Below are positions 27,181 to 35,154 of a stretch of 64,000 nucleotides of DNA, in pieces. A program made the position numbers and the translations under genes. Below the pieces are notes generated by a model that made no database searches, was not told where the DNA came from, and saw only the letters and a list, made by a program, of their open reading frames with translations. Each line of letters begins with the position of its first letter. Position 1 is the stretch's first letter. This stretch comes from Christiangramia sabulilitoris (GTDB lineage Bacteria; Bacteroidota; Bacteroidia; Flavobacteriales; Flavobacteriaceae): the NCBI RefSeq assembly GCF_007050985.1, contig NZ_VHSF01000002.1, positions 124,001-188,000 on the forward strand. Direction: 5' to 3'.

Positions 27181-27226
27181 CCTTCCTTTTAAGGAGGGGT
27201 GTCCGACATTGTCGGACGGGGTGGTC
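27181..27226. repeat. Hairpin-rich repeat CCTTCC...GTCCGACATTGTCGGAC...GGTGG
   Basis: Contains CCTTCCTTTTAAGGAGGGG and GTCCGACA/TGTCGGAC-type hairpins. It reaches into the stop codon of the GNAT gene (27225-27227), so this repeat supplies or borders the end of that gene. I recall similar repeats in other Bacteroidota, which would need a database check. Confidence 0.6.
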
Positions 27227-27869
27227 AGTTTTCTTTCGCAGCCTTTTCCTTCTTATAAAAAAGCGTTTGTTTAATATGTTTTAATCTTTGAAATGCCTTG
27301 TCGTTGAATTTGCTAATGCTATTCGAAGTTTTCATATTTTCTTTTTTCTTTTCCGGGTCGTATAACATCCCTGTGCATAGGCACATTTTGTGTTCAGTCC
27401 GGGTAAGGATATCATAATTTTTACAGGTCTGACAACCTTTCCAGAAGGTCTCATCATCCGTTAATTCAGAAAAGGTAACCGGTTGGTATCCCAGTTCGTA
27501 GTTGATCTTCATAACCGCCAAACCGGTGGTGATCCCAAAGATCTTGGCATGGGGATATTTGGTCCTGGAGTGTTTGAAGATCACTTTTTTGATCTCCTTG
27601 GCCAGCCCATGATTCCTGAAATCGGGATGCACAATAAGACCGGAATTAGCCACGTATTTATCATGACTCCAGGTTTCTATATAGCAAAAACCGGCAAATT
27701 GCTCCCCTTCAAGAGCGATAACGGCATTTCCTTTTTCCATCTTATTAATGATGTATTCAGGAGTTCTGCGTGCAATACCGGTCCCACGAACCTTTGCCGA
27801 CTCTTCGATAGTATTACAAATGATCTCAGCGTAAGAAGCATGAGATTTATTAGCAATGATAATTTTCAT
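27225..27869 (-). CDS. GNAT acyltransferase, likely N-acylglutamate synthase, with Cys cluster
   Basis: First gene of the arginine operon, 214 residues. The GNAT core is seen in AVIALEGEQFAGFCYIETW, the acyl-CoA loop NSGLIVHPDFRNHGLAKEIKK and AVMKINYELGYQPVT. After the fold come four Cys at 146, 149, 163 and 165 (C-x2-C-x13-C-x-C), which could bind zinc, and a basic tail. No argA or argJ is present in the window, and all other steps to arginine are, so this protein is the best candidate for acylating glutamate. The acyl donor (acetyl- or succinyl-CoA) and the Cys role are inference. Confidence 0.75.
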   Translation of the reverse strand: MKIIIANKSHASYAEIICNTIEESAKVRGTGIARRTPEYIINKMEKGNAVIALEGEQFAGFCYIETWSHDKYVANSGLIVHPDFRNHGLAKEIKKVIFKHSRTKYPHAKIFGITTGLAVMKINYELGYQPVTFSELTDDETFWKGCQTCKNYDILTRTEHKMCLCTGMLYDPEKKKENMKTSNSISKFNDKAFQRLKHIKQTLFYKKEKAAKEN

Positions 27870-27929
27870 CTGCTAAGGAATTAAATTGAAAAAAAATTTG
27901 ATTTGGGGGATTCGAGAGCGGAACCGGAC

Positions 27930-27998
27930 TCACCTAAGTTCCATAGATATATAGACGCACTTACGTGCGGGGGAAACGGCGACGCAGAGAAGTAACAT
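27930..27998 (-). other. Short open frame in the second half of the arg leader
   Basis: Twenty-two codons from ATG 27998 to TGA (MLLLCVAVSPARK...). It contains a CGCAC-GTAA-GTGCG hairpin at 27956-27969. There is no independent sign of translation; it is listed because the region is otherwise unexplained. Confidence 0.25.
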
Positions 27999-28055
27999 CA
28001 GAAAATGCTCTGATATTAAGGTTATATGCTATGCTGTTTAAGTATTTCAAAATGG

Positions 28056-28148
28056 AAAAAATCAAATAATATTAATGGAAAAGGATTTCAGGGGCACAAC
28101 CTAGAAGCGGCGGCGGGGCCTGACATTGAAACGGGGTAATATTATTTG
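28056..28148 (-). terminator. Candidate attenuator stem with T tract in arg leader
   Basis: A perfect 12-bp inverted repeat CAAATAATATTA (minus strand, 28148-28137) / TAATATTATTTG (28074-28063) is followed by A and six T on the minus strand. The 5' arm is made of codons 6-9 of the Arg-rich leader frame. Between the arms TCAGG can pair with CCTGA. The loop is long (62 nt), which is unusual for an intrinsic terminator unless the inner pairing folds it. Confidence 0.55.
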
Positions 28149-28163
28149 TTTGATAAAAATCAT
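28101..28163 (-). CDS. Arg-rich leader peptide of the arginine operon (putative)
   Basis: ATG at 28163-28161, 20 codons and TAG at 28103-28101. The peptide ends PRFNVRPRRRF, with Arg at positions 11, 15, 17, 18 and 19, the last three as consecutive CGC codons. It stands directly upstream of nine arginine genes, and its codons 6-9 form one arm of the stem at 28063-28148. This is the textbook layout of ribosome-controlled attenuation. A ribosome stalled on the first Arg codons would cover that arm and keep the stem open. Caution: a TACATTTG box lies only 4 bp before the ATG, so the message is either nearly leaderless or comes from ilvA read-through. Confidence 0.6.
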   Translation of the reverse strand: MIFIKQIILPRFNVRPRRRF

Positions 28164-28167
28164 ATTT

Positions 28168-28195
28168 CAAATGTACATAAAATTTTAACCTGCAA
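28168..28195 (-). promoter_or_regulatory. Bacteroidota-type promoter for the arginine operon
   Basis: On the minus strand TTG (28195-28193), 17 bp, then TACATTTG (28175-28168), matching TTG-N17-20-TAnnTTTG. It begins 7 bp after the ilvA stop codon. No terminator separates it from ilvA, so read-through from the ilv operon is also possible. Confidence 0.55.
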
Positions 28196-28202
28196 GCACT
28201 TA

Positions 28203-29477
28203 CTAGATTAAAAATTGAAATAAATTTGGATTATCGTTTAGATATTCCCCGTAAAAATTCTTCTTTTTCATTCTATCTACCAGTGGTTTAAAGTCGTTTG
28301 GATCTTTTAACTCTATCCCAACCACCGCAGGTCCGTTAGATCTATTGTGCTTTTTAGAATATTCAAAATGAGTTATATCATCATTAGGTCCAAGAACTTT
28401 AGCCACAAACTCTTTTAAAGCACCCGCTCTCTGAGGAAATACCACCACGAAATAATGCTTCAATCCTGAATATAAAAGAGCTCTTTCCTTAATTTCAGCC
28501 ATCCTGATGATATCGTTATTGCTTCCGCTAACGATACATACCACATTCTTACCTTTAATTTTTTCTGAATAAAGGTCTAATGCTGAAATAGCCATTGCTC
28601 CGGCTGGCTCTACCACCATCGCATCCTGGTTATAAAGATCAAGAATGGTCTGGCAAATCTTCCCTTCGGGAACCGTGATCATTTCGTCGAGGTTCTTTTT
28701 ACAGATCGCGAAATTCCTGGCACCAACTTTCTGAACAGAAGCACCATCTACAAACCGCTCGATATTCTCTAGTTCTACAACTTTACCTTCCCGTAAGGAA
28801 GTTTTCATCGAAGGTGCTCCTTGAGGTTCTATACCTATGATCTTGGTATTAGGCGATAGTTCCTTGAATATGGATGAAACCCCGGCAAGTAATCCACCGC
28901 CTCCAAGAGGAGCAAAAATATAATCTATAGGTTCATCAGCCTGTTCTAAAATTTCCAAAGCTATGGTCGCCTGGCCTTCTATTACTTTTTCATCATCAAA
29001 TGGATGAATAAATACAAGGCCCTGCTCTTCCATCTGCTTCATTGCACTCTTAAAAGAATCGTCATAAGTATCTCCTTTAAGAACCACATCAATCCATTCT
29101 CCTCCAAACATCTGGGTTTGCTCAACCTTTTGTTTTGGAGTAGTTCCGGGCATATAAATTACTCCCTTAACCTTTAATTTATTACAGGCAAAAGCAACTC
29201 CCTGGGCGTGATTCCCTGCACTGGCACAGATTACTCCCTTTTTTAATTGCTCTTGCGGTAAGCTGGAAATCTTGTTATAAGCACCCCGAATTTTATAAGA
29301 TCTTACCTGTTGCAGGTCTTCTCTTTTCAGCATGACATTGGCCTCAAAGCGTTTGCTATAAGTAAAGGATTCGGCTAAAGGAGTTTTTAAAACAACTTTG
29401 GAAATTCTTTCAGCAGCCTGTTTAACGGCTTCAAGGCTTGGTATATATGTTTTATCTTTTTCCAGCAAAGTATTCAT
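28203..29477 (-). CDS. ilvA: Threonine ammonia-lyase (biosynthetic)
   Basis: PLP enzyme that converts threonine to 2-oxobutanoate, entering the isoleucine pathway. Motifs: REDLQQVRSYKIRGAYN with the PLP lysine, CASAGNHAQGVAFAC, FAPLGGGGLLAG and CIVSGSNNDIIRM. Length is 424 residues, with a single short ACT-like regulatory domain from about residue 335 (HYFVVVFPQRAGALKEFVAKVLGP). This is shorter than the ~510-residue enterobacterial form with two such domains. Last gene of the ilv operon; its ATG overlaps the ilvC stop by one base. Confidence 0.95.
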   Translation of the reverse strand: MNTLLEKDKTYIPSLEAVKQAAERISKVVLKTPLAESFTYSKRFEANVMLKREDLQQVRSYKIRGAYNKISSLPQEQLKKGVICASAGNHAQGVAFACNKLKVKGVIYMPGTTPKQKVEQTQMFGGEWIDVVLKGDTYDDSFKSAMKQMEEQGLVFIHPFDDEKVIEGQATIALEILEQADEPIDYIFAPLGGGGLLAGVSSIFKELSPNTKIIGIEPQGAPSMKTSLREGKVVELENIERFVDGASVQKVGARNFAICKKNLDEMITVPEGKICQTILDLYNQDAMVVEPAGAMAISALDLYSEKIKGKNVVCIVSGSNNDIIRMAEIKERALLYSGLKHYFVVVFPQRAGALKEFVAKVLGPNDDITHFEYSKKHNRSNGPAVVGIELKDPNDFKPLVDRMKKKNFYGEYLNDNPNLFQFLI

Positions 29478-30946
29478 TACGCGTATATTTTCTTCATTGC
29501 GGTCATCGCAGATCTTAATTTAGCTCCAACCTCCTCAACAGGATGATTTTTTACTTCCTCATTAACTTTTTCCAGTTTCTGCTCATCAACATTTGCACCT
29601 TCAAATTTCTTGCCGGCAACTTCAGGCTCAAGAGAATTCACATAATCCTTGATCAAAGGTTTTGCAGCATGATCAAACAGGTAACAACCATATTCAGCTG
29701 TATCTGAAATTACCCGGTTCATCTCATACAATTTCTTTCGGGCGATGGTATTTGCGATAAGCGGAGTTTCATGAAGGGACTCATAATAAGCCGATTCTTC
29801 AATGATTCCTGCATCTACCATGGTCTCGAAAGCCAGCTCCACTCCAGACTTTACAAAAGCGACGAGCAATACTCCCTTATCGAAATATTCCTGTTCGCTG
29901 ATCTCTTTAGAAGTCGCTTCGGTCTTTTCAAAAGCGGTGTTCTCGGTTTCAGCTCGCCAGGTATGCAATTCATTATCGTCATTCGCCCAGTCTTTCATCA
30001 TGCGACTGCTGAATTCTCCGGATATGATATCATCCATATGCTTTTGAAATAATGGGCGCATGGTTTTCTTAAGATCTTCGGAAATTTCATAAGCTCTCAA
30101 TTTTGCAGGATCAGAAAGGCGATCCATCATCTGAGTGATTCCGCCATGTTTCAATGCTTCCGTAATAGTTTCCCAGCCATACTGAATCAATTTCGCAGCA
30201 TAGTTTGGATCTACTCCTTCGGCAACCATCTTATCGAAAGTCAAAATTGAGCCTGTTTGAAGCACTCCACAAAGAATGGTTTGCTCACCCATAAGATCTG
30301 ATTTCACTTCAGCAACGAAAGAAGATTCCAGTACTCCTGCCCTATGACCACCGGTGGCGTAAGCATAGGCTTTTGCCCATTCAAGGCCAATGCCTTGAGG
30401 GTCATTTTCAGGATGCACGGCGATAAGCGTAGGTACTCCAAAACCTCTTTTATATTCTTCACGAACTTCAGATCCCGGACATTTAGGTGCGACCATGATC
30501 ACGGTCACATCTTCACGGATCTTCATTCCCTCCTCCACGATATTGAAACCATGGGAATAAGAAAGTACCGCTCCTTTTTTCAAATGAGGCTGAATAGCTT
30601 TGATTACAGAAGTATGTTGCTTGTCTGGAGTTAGATTGATCACCAGGTCTGCTTCTGGAACCAGTTCTTCATAAGTACCCACTTTGAAATCATTTTCAGT
30701 GGCATTTTTCCACGACTGGCGCTTTTCCTTGATCGCTCCTTCTCTTAAAGCGTATGAAATATCGAGTCCGCTGTCGCGCATATTGAGTCCCTGGTTGAGA
30801 CCCTGGGCGCCGCAGCCCACGATGACTATTTTCTTACCATACAGGGCTTCTGCTCCATTACTGAATTCATCCAGTTCCATGAAACGACAGGTTCCTAATT
30901 GATCTTGTTTTTCAGCTTTAGAAAGGCTGTTAAAATAGTTGGTCAT
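29477..30946 (-). CDS. ilvC: Ketol-acid reductoisomerase, class II (long form)
   Basis: Rearranges and reduces acetolactate or acetohydroxybutyrate with NADPH and magnesium. At 489 residues it is the class II form with a duplicated helical domain, like E. coli IlvC. Motifs: [54 protein letters not shown] and [13 protein letters not shown] with the metal residues. It overlaps ilvN by 4 bp and ilvA by one base, consistent with coupled expression. Confidence 0.97.
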   Translation of the reverse strand: MTNYFNSLSKAEKQDQLGTCRFMELDEFSNGAEALYGKKIVIVGCGAQGLNQGLNMRDSGLDISYALREGAIKEKRQSWKNATENDFKVGTYEELVPEADLVINLTPDKQHTSVIKAIQPHLKKGAVLSYSHGFNIVEEGMKIREDVTVIMVAPKCPGSEVREEYKRGFGVPTLIAVHPENDPQGIGLEWAKAYAYATGGHRAGVLESSFVAEVKSDLMGEQTILCGVLQTGSILTFDKMVAEGVDPNYAAKLIQYGWETITEALKHGGITQMMDRLSDPAKLRAYEISEDLKKTMRPLFQKHMDDIISGEFSSRMMKDWANDDNELHTWRAETENTAFEKTEATSKEISEQEYFDKGVLLVAFVKSGVELAFETMVDAGIIEESAYYESLHETPLIANTIARKKLYEMNRVISDTAEYGCYLFDHAAKPLIKDYVNSLEPEVAGKKFEGANVDEQKLEKVNEEVKNHPVEEVGAKLRSAMTAMKKIYA

Positions 30947-31482
30947 GATAATGAGTTTGTTGTATTAAATTTTTCTAGTATGCCTGAAATAGGCATTTCA
31001 TTTTTTGTTACCGCGATGGTTCCAGATCTTACAAATTGCATCAATCCATAAGGTTTCAATGTTTCGTAAAGAGCATCTACCTCAGTTCGTTTTCCGGTCT
31101 TTTCGATCACGAAAAATTCCTTGGTAACTGTCACAATGCGGGCATTGGTTTCCTTAATGAAGTCCTGAATATTATGATCGTCTAAAAAGTCCTGAGACTT
31201 AATCTTATAAAGAGCGGTTTCCTGATAGATGGTTTCAGCATCGGTGTGATAAAATGCCTTGATCACTTCTATTTGTTTCTCGATCTGGCCCACGATCTTT
31301 TTAATCTGTTCCTCGGTCACATTCACAATGATGATAAACCGCATCACTTCAGTCACCTCACTAGGCGAAGCGGTGATACTCTCAATATTGATGTGCCTTT
31401 TTAAGAAAATGGCCGCTATCCTGCTCAATAAACCAAGGTTATTCTCGGTATATATTGATACTGTATAATTATTTTTTTCCAT
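30943..31482 (-). CDS. ilvN: Acetolactate synthase small (regulatory) subunit
   Basis: Binds valine and activates the catalytic subunit. The N-terminal ACT domain is clear ([36 protein letters not shown] is the start of this domain's span, residues 6-42). A second ALS_ss C-terminal domain follows from about residue 85. Length 179 is typical of full small subunits. The start overlaps the ilvB stop by one base and the end overlaps ilvC by 4 bp. Confidence 0.94.
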   Translation of the reverse strand: MEKNNYTVSIYTENNLGLLSRIAAIFLKRHINIESITASPSEVTEVMRFIIIVNVTEEQIKKIVGQIEKQIEVIKAFYHTDAETIYQETALYKIKSQDFLDDHNIQDFIKETNARIVTVTKEFFVIEKTGKRTEVDALYETLKPYGLMQFVRSGTIAVTKNEMPISGILEKFNTTNSLS

Positions 31483-33215
31483 TACTCTAATAATATGTCT
31501 GAAACTGCTGCTCCCGTTGGAATCATTGGGAACACATTTTCTTCCTGTTCAACTTTCACTTCAAGGAAATAAGCCTCCTCAGATTCCATCATTTCCTTTA
31601 CAGCTTCTTCTAACTGACTCCTATCATTCACCTGTTTTGCTTTGATATGGTATCCTTTGGCGATGGTTATAAAGTCTGGATTTACCATAGTGGTGGATGC
31701 GTATCGTTTGTCGAAAAATAATTGCTGCCACTGTCTTACCATTCCCAGGAATCCATTGTTCAAAAGCACAATTTTCACGGGAACCTTAGTCTGAAAAATA
31801 GTTCCTAATTCCTGTATGGTCATCTGGTAACCGCCATCACCAATCACGGCAACAACCTCCCTTTCTGGCTTGGCCATTTTAGCACCAATAGCTGCCGGAA
31901 GCGCAAACCCCATGGTTCCTAATCCGCCGGAAGTCACATTGCTTCGAGTGCCATTGAATTTTGCATATCTGCAAGCGGCCATCTGGTGCTGGCCAACGTC
32001 GGAAACAATGATAGCGTCTCCCTTGGACTGCGTATTTATTTCCTGAATAACCTCAGCCATACCAAGGTCCTTTTTATTTACATCAAGGTTGCCTTTAATG
32101 ACCTTTTCATACTCGGTCTTATACATATCCTTGAACTTCTGGTGCCATTCCTCATGAGAATTAGGCTCTAAAAGTTCCAGCAAAGCTTTCAGGCTTTCTT
32201 TCACGTCACCCAGAACCGGGTAGTCTGCATGTACATTTTTATTGATCTCGGCAGGATCTATTTCGAAATGGATCACTTTGGCCTGTTTAGCGTATTTTTC
32301 CAGATTTCCGGTTACCCGGTCATCGAACCTCATCCCAATGGCGATCAAAACATCACATTCGTTGGTAAGCATATTAGGCCCGTAATTTCCATGCATCCCA
32401 ACCATTCCCACATTCAGCGGGTGATCTGTTGGTAATGCCGAAAGACCCAGAATAGTCCATGCTGCCGGGATACCTGCTTTTTCAACTACTTGTTTAAACA
32501 GATCTTCTGCTCCTCCAAGAATTACTCCCTGTCCCCATACTATCATTGGCTTTTTTGCATTATTAATCACCTCGGCAGCTCTTTCAACTTCAAGCAGGTT
32601 CAGCTCCGGGTAAGGCTTATAACTTCTAATTCCGGAACATTTCTTATAACTGAATTCCAACGAGGCAAACTGGGCATCTTTGGTAATATCTATAAGCACT
32701 GGCCCTGGTCTTCCAGATTTAGCGATATAAAAGGCCTTCGCCATTACTTCCGGAATTTCTTCAGCCTTAGTTACCTGGTAGTTCCATTTGGTAATAGGCG
32801 TGGAAATACCAACAATATCGGTTTCCTGGAAAGCATCGCTTCCCAGTAAATGTGATCCCACCTGCCCGGTAATGCATACCATTGGGGTAGAATCTATTTG
32901 TGCATCAGCAATTCCGGTAACCAGGTTGGTTGCTCCGGGGCCCGATGTGGCAATGGCAACACCAACTTTTCCCGAAACGCGTGCATATCCCTGGGCTGCA
33001 TGTGTGGCGCCCTGTTCATGCCTGGTGAGCACATGGTGAATTTCCTTCTGATATTTATACAATTCATCGTAGACAGGCATAATTGCCCCTCCGGGATAAC
33101 CGTAAATTGTCTCCACACCTTCTTCAAGCAAACATTTAATCACTGCTTCGGCTCCCGAAACAGTCGTTTTAGCTTTTGTTTTCTCTTTTTCGAAACTTGC
33201 TGTCTTTACCTGCAT
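31482..33215 (-). CDS. ilvB: Acetolactate synthase large (catalytic) subunit
   Basis: Thiamine-diphosphate enzyme making acetolactate and acetohydroxybutyrate. Motifs: VETIYGYPGGAIMPVYDEL, the catalytic Glu in TRHEQGATHAAQGYARVSGK, SGPGATNLVTGIADA, and the ThDP/magnesium motif VIGDGGYQMTIQEL followed by NNGFLGMVRQWQ. Length 577 with the three-domain architecture (PYR, FAD-binding, PP). It starts 11 bp after ilvD and is followed without a gap by its regulatory subunit. Confidence 0.97.
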   Translation of the reverse strand: MQVKTASFEKEKTKAKTTVSGAEAVIKCLLEEGVETIYGYPGGAIMPVYDELYKYQKEIHHVLTRHEQGATHAAQGYARVSGKVGVAIATSGPGATNLVTGIADAQIDSTPMVCITGQVGSHLLGSDAFQETDIVGISTPITKWNYQVTKAEEIPEVMAKAFYIAKSGRPGPVLIDITKDAQFASLEFSYKKCSGIRSYKPYPELNLLEVERAAEVINNAKKPMIVWGQGVILGGAEDLFKQVVEKAGIPAAWTILGLSALPTDHPLNVGMVGMHGNYGPNMLTNECDVLIAIGMRFDDRVTGNLEKYAKQAKVIHFEIDPAEINKNVHADYPVLGDVKESLKALLELLEPNSHEEWHQKFKDMYKTEYEKVIKGNLDVNKKDLGMAEVIQEINTQSKGDAIIVSDVGQHQMAACRYAKFNGTRSNVTSGGLGTMGFALPAAIGAKMAKPEREVVAVIGDGGYQMTIQELGTIFQTKVPVKIVLLNNGFLGMVRQWQQLFFDKRYASTTMVNPDFITIAKGYHIKAKQVNDRSQLEEAVKEMMESEEAYFLEVKVEQEENVFPMIPTGAAVSDILLE

Positions 33216-33226
33216 AATTCACCGTA

Positions 33227-34900
33227 TTAAAATTCATCTGTAACACATCCCTGTGAAGCTGATGCCACTGTTTTTGCGTATTTATAGAGTACACCTCCGT
33301 TTACCTTAAAAGCAGGCGCTTTCCAGGCTTTCTGTCTTTCACTAATTTCTTCATCGCTTAAATGCGCTTCGATCCTGTTGGTTTCAGCATTGATACTGAT
33401 CTCGTCACCATCTTTAAGAAGTCCTATAAGCCCACCTTCCTGAGCTTCTGGAGTGATATGACCCACTACAAAACCGTGGGTTCCCCCTGAAAATCTTCCG
33501 TCTGTAATAAGGGCGACTTCTTTTCCAAGACCAGCGCCCATGATCGCTGAAGTAGGTTTCAGCATTTCGGGCATTCCCGGCCCTCCTTTGGGGCCCTCAT
33601 AGCGAATGACGACTACGTCTCCTTTTTGAACCTTACCGGAGGAAATCCCTTCGTTAGCTTCAAATTCACCATTAAAAACTCTGGCCTTTCCTGTAAATTT
33701 CAATCCTTCCTTACCCGTTATTTTAGCGACGGAACCTTCAGAAGCCAGATTACCGTATAGAATTCTGATATGTCCGGTGGCTTTGATAGGTTTTTCTACA
33801 GGATGAATTACATCCTGGTCGAAAGGCAAAGGATCAACATTTTCAAGGTTTTCAGCAATAGTTTTCCCGGTCACGGTCATACATTCGCCATGAAGTAATC
33901 CTTTTTCCAACATATATTTCATAACCGCGGGAATTCCTCCTATCCTATGAATGTCTTCCATTAGATACTTTCCGCTGGGCTTGAGATCTGCCAGAAATGG
34001 CGTCTCTTCACATATCCTCTCAAAATCTTTTAATCCAAAACTGATATCGGCTGCTTTGGCGATCGCTAAAAAGTGCAGTACCGCGTTGGTAGAACCTCCC
34101 AGCACCGTGAGTAAACGCACGGCATTTTCAAATGACTTGGCCGTCACGATGTCCTTTGGTTTCAGATCATTTTCCAGCAAATATTCCATTGCCTGTCCTG
34201 CCTTAATACTTTCCTGAACTTTTTCGGGTCCGGTCGCCGGATTGGAACTATTGAAAGGAAGGCTCATCCCCAATGCTTCAATTGCTGAAGCCATGGTATT
34301 GGCAGTATACATTCCTCCACAAGCTCCTGCACCGGGGCAGGCTTTTTCTATGACCGCCTGGTATTCTTCTTCCTGCATTTCCCCGGAAACCTTAGATCCC
34401 CAGGCTTCAAAAGCGGAAACCACATCCAGTTTTTTACCATTATGGCAACCCGAGGCGATAGTACCCCCATAAACCAAAACTGACGGTCGGTTTAATCTTA
34501 ACATAGCCATTAATGCTCCGGGCATATTCTTATCGCAACCAACAACAGTCACCAGCCCGTCATAAGACATTCCGGCCACCACCGTTTCCATGGAATCTGC
34601 GATAATATCCCTGGAAGGAAGCGAATAGCGCATTCCCGGCGTACCCATGGAAATACCATCACTCACCCCAATGGTGTTAAAAATGAGTCCATTCAAGCCT
34701 GCATTCTGAGTTCCTTTTTTAACTTCTTTAGCAAGATCGTTCAGGTGCATATTACAGGGATTACCTTCATAACCGGTACTTCCTATTCCCACAAATGGTT
34801 TTTTGAGATCTTCTCTATTTAGTCCAATTGCGTGAAGCATTGCCTGCGAAGCAGGTTGCGAATCACTTTGGGTTATTTTGCTGCTGTATTTGGTGTTCAT
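33227..34900 (-). CDS. ilvD: Dihydroxy-acid dehydratase
   Basis: Iron-sulfur enzyme dehydrating dihydroxy acids to the keto acids of valine and isoleucine; its product also feeds leuA and panB. Motifs: [35 protein letters not shown] and [18 protein letters not shown] carry the cluster Cys, and [25 protein letters not shown] the C-terminal signature. Length 557. First gene of the ilv operon, preceded by a 254-bp region with two palindromes. Confidence 0.97.
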   Translation of the reverse strand: MNTKYSSKITQSDSQPASQAMLHAIGLNREDLKKPFVGIGSTGYEGNPCNMHLNDLAKEVKKGTQNAGLNGLIFNTIGVSDGISMGTPGMRYSLPSRDIIADSMETVVAGMSYDGLVTVVGCDKNMPGALMAMLRLNRPSVLVYGGTIASGCHNGKKLDVVSAFEAWGSKVSGEMQEEEYQAVIEKACPGAGACGGMYTANTMASAIEALGMSLPFNSSNPATGPEKVQESIKAGQAMEYLLENDLKPKDIVTAKSFENAVRLLTVLGGSTNAVLHFLAIAKAADISFGLKDFERICEETPFLADLKPSGKYLMEDIHRIGGIPAVMKYMLEKGLLHGECMTVTGKTIAENLENVDPLPFDQDVIHPVEKPIKATGHIRILYGNLASEGSVAKITGKEGLKFTGKARVFNGEFEANEGISSGKVQKGDVVVIRYEGPKGGPGMPEMLKPTSAIMGAGLGKEVALITDGRFSGGTHGFVVGHITPEAQEGGLIGLLKDGDEISINAETNRIEAHLSDEEISERQKAWKAPAFKVNGGVLYKYAKTVASASQGCVTDEF

Positions 34901-35087
34901 TTAATTTGTTTCGGTTTCAATAAGAATTAAAAATAGTTTGATAAGTACAGGCCTGTCTTTTCTATACTGGTACCGAATTACTTCCAACTACAGCTACACA
35001 AACTTAATTATTTGATTTACAGTAGGTTACGACTATCGTTATTACGATAGCTAATAATTGGGTTTTAATTTTCTGACGGGTGGTAAA
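34901..35087 (-). promoter_or_regulatory. ilvD upstream region with palindromes
   Basis: Minus-strand -7 box TAAGTTTG near 34997-35004 has no good TTG partner, hinting at activator dependence. Just upstream is the perfect inverted repeat CTATCG (35033-35038) / CGATAG (35045-35050), and in the 5' UTR the palindrome ACAGGCCTGT (34947-34956). The half-site TATCGTAA recurs before leuA. No leader peptide with Ile, Leu or Val codons was found. Confidence 0.4.
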
Positions 35088-35116
35088 ACAAAAAAGCCAT
35101 CATTCCTGATGGCCTC
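35088..35116 (-). terminator. Intrinsic terminator of the GNAT-nitrilase gene
   Basis: Perfect 7-bp stem GCCATCA / TGATGGC with a 4-base loop (35096-35113). On the minus strand it is followed by six T. It lies about 40 bp after the stop at 35155 and insulates ilvD from upstream transcription. Confidence 0.85.
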
Positions 35117-35154
35117 TTATCAATTCGTCCTTTTATGGACGGGTATTGATTACT

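Larger units (their letters stand above)
27870..28202 (-). promoter_or_regulatory. Leader region of the arginine operon
   Basis: The 333-bp gap between ilvA and the first arginine gene. On the minus strand it carries, in order, a promoter-like pair, an Arg-rich 20-codon frame, a 12-bp stem with T tract, and then ~185 nt with three short hairpins (27997-28014, 27956-27969, 27920-27942). GC-rich blocks stand out against the AT-rich surroundings. No tRNA or known riboswitch is recognised. Confidence 0.65.

Noticed and set aside
27905-27945. tRNA or tmRNA end (GGGGGATTCGAGAGCGG...)
   Set aside because: GATTCGA recalls a T-loop read in reverse, but no acceptor, D or anticodon arm can be folded on either strand, and no tag-peptide frame is present.
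28088-28126. Alternative 12-codon frame MSGPAAASRLCP inside the arg leader
   Set aside because: It overlaps the Arg-rich frame in another register and has a single Arg codon. The longer frame explains the position and codon content better.
34901-35087. Leader peptide with Leu/Ile/Val codons before ilvD
   Set aside because: No ATG frame with runs of branched-chain codons exists between the candidate promoter and ilvD, so attenuation like that proposed for arg is not supported here.
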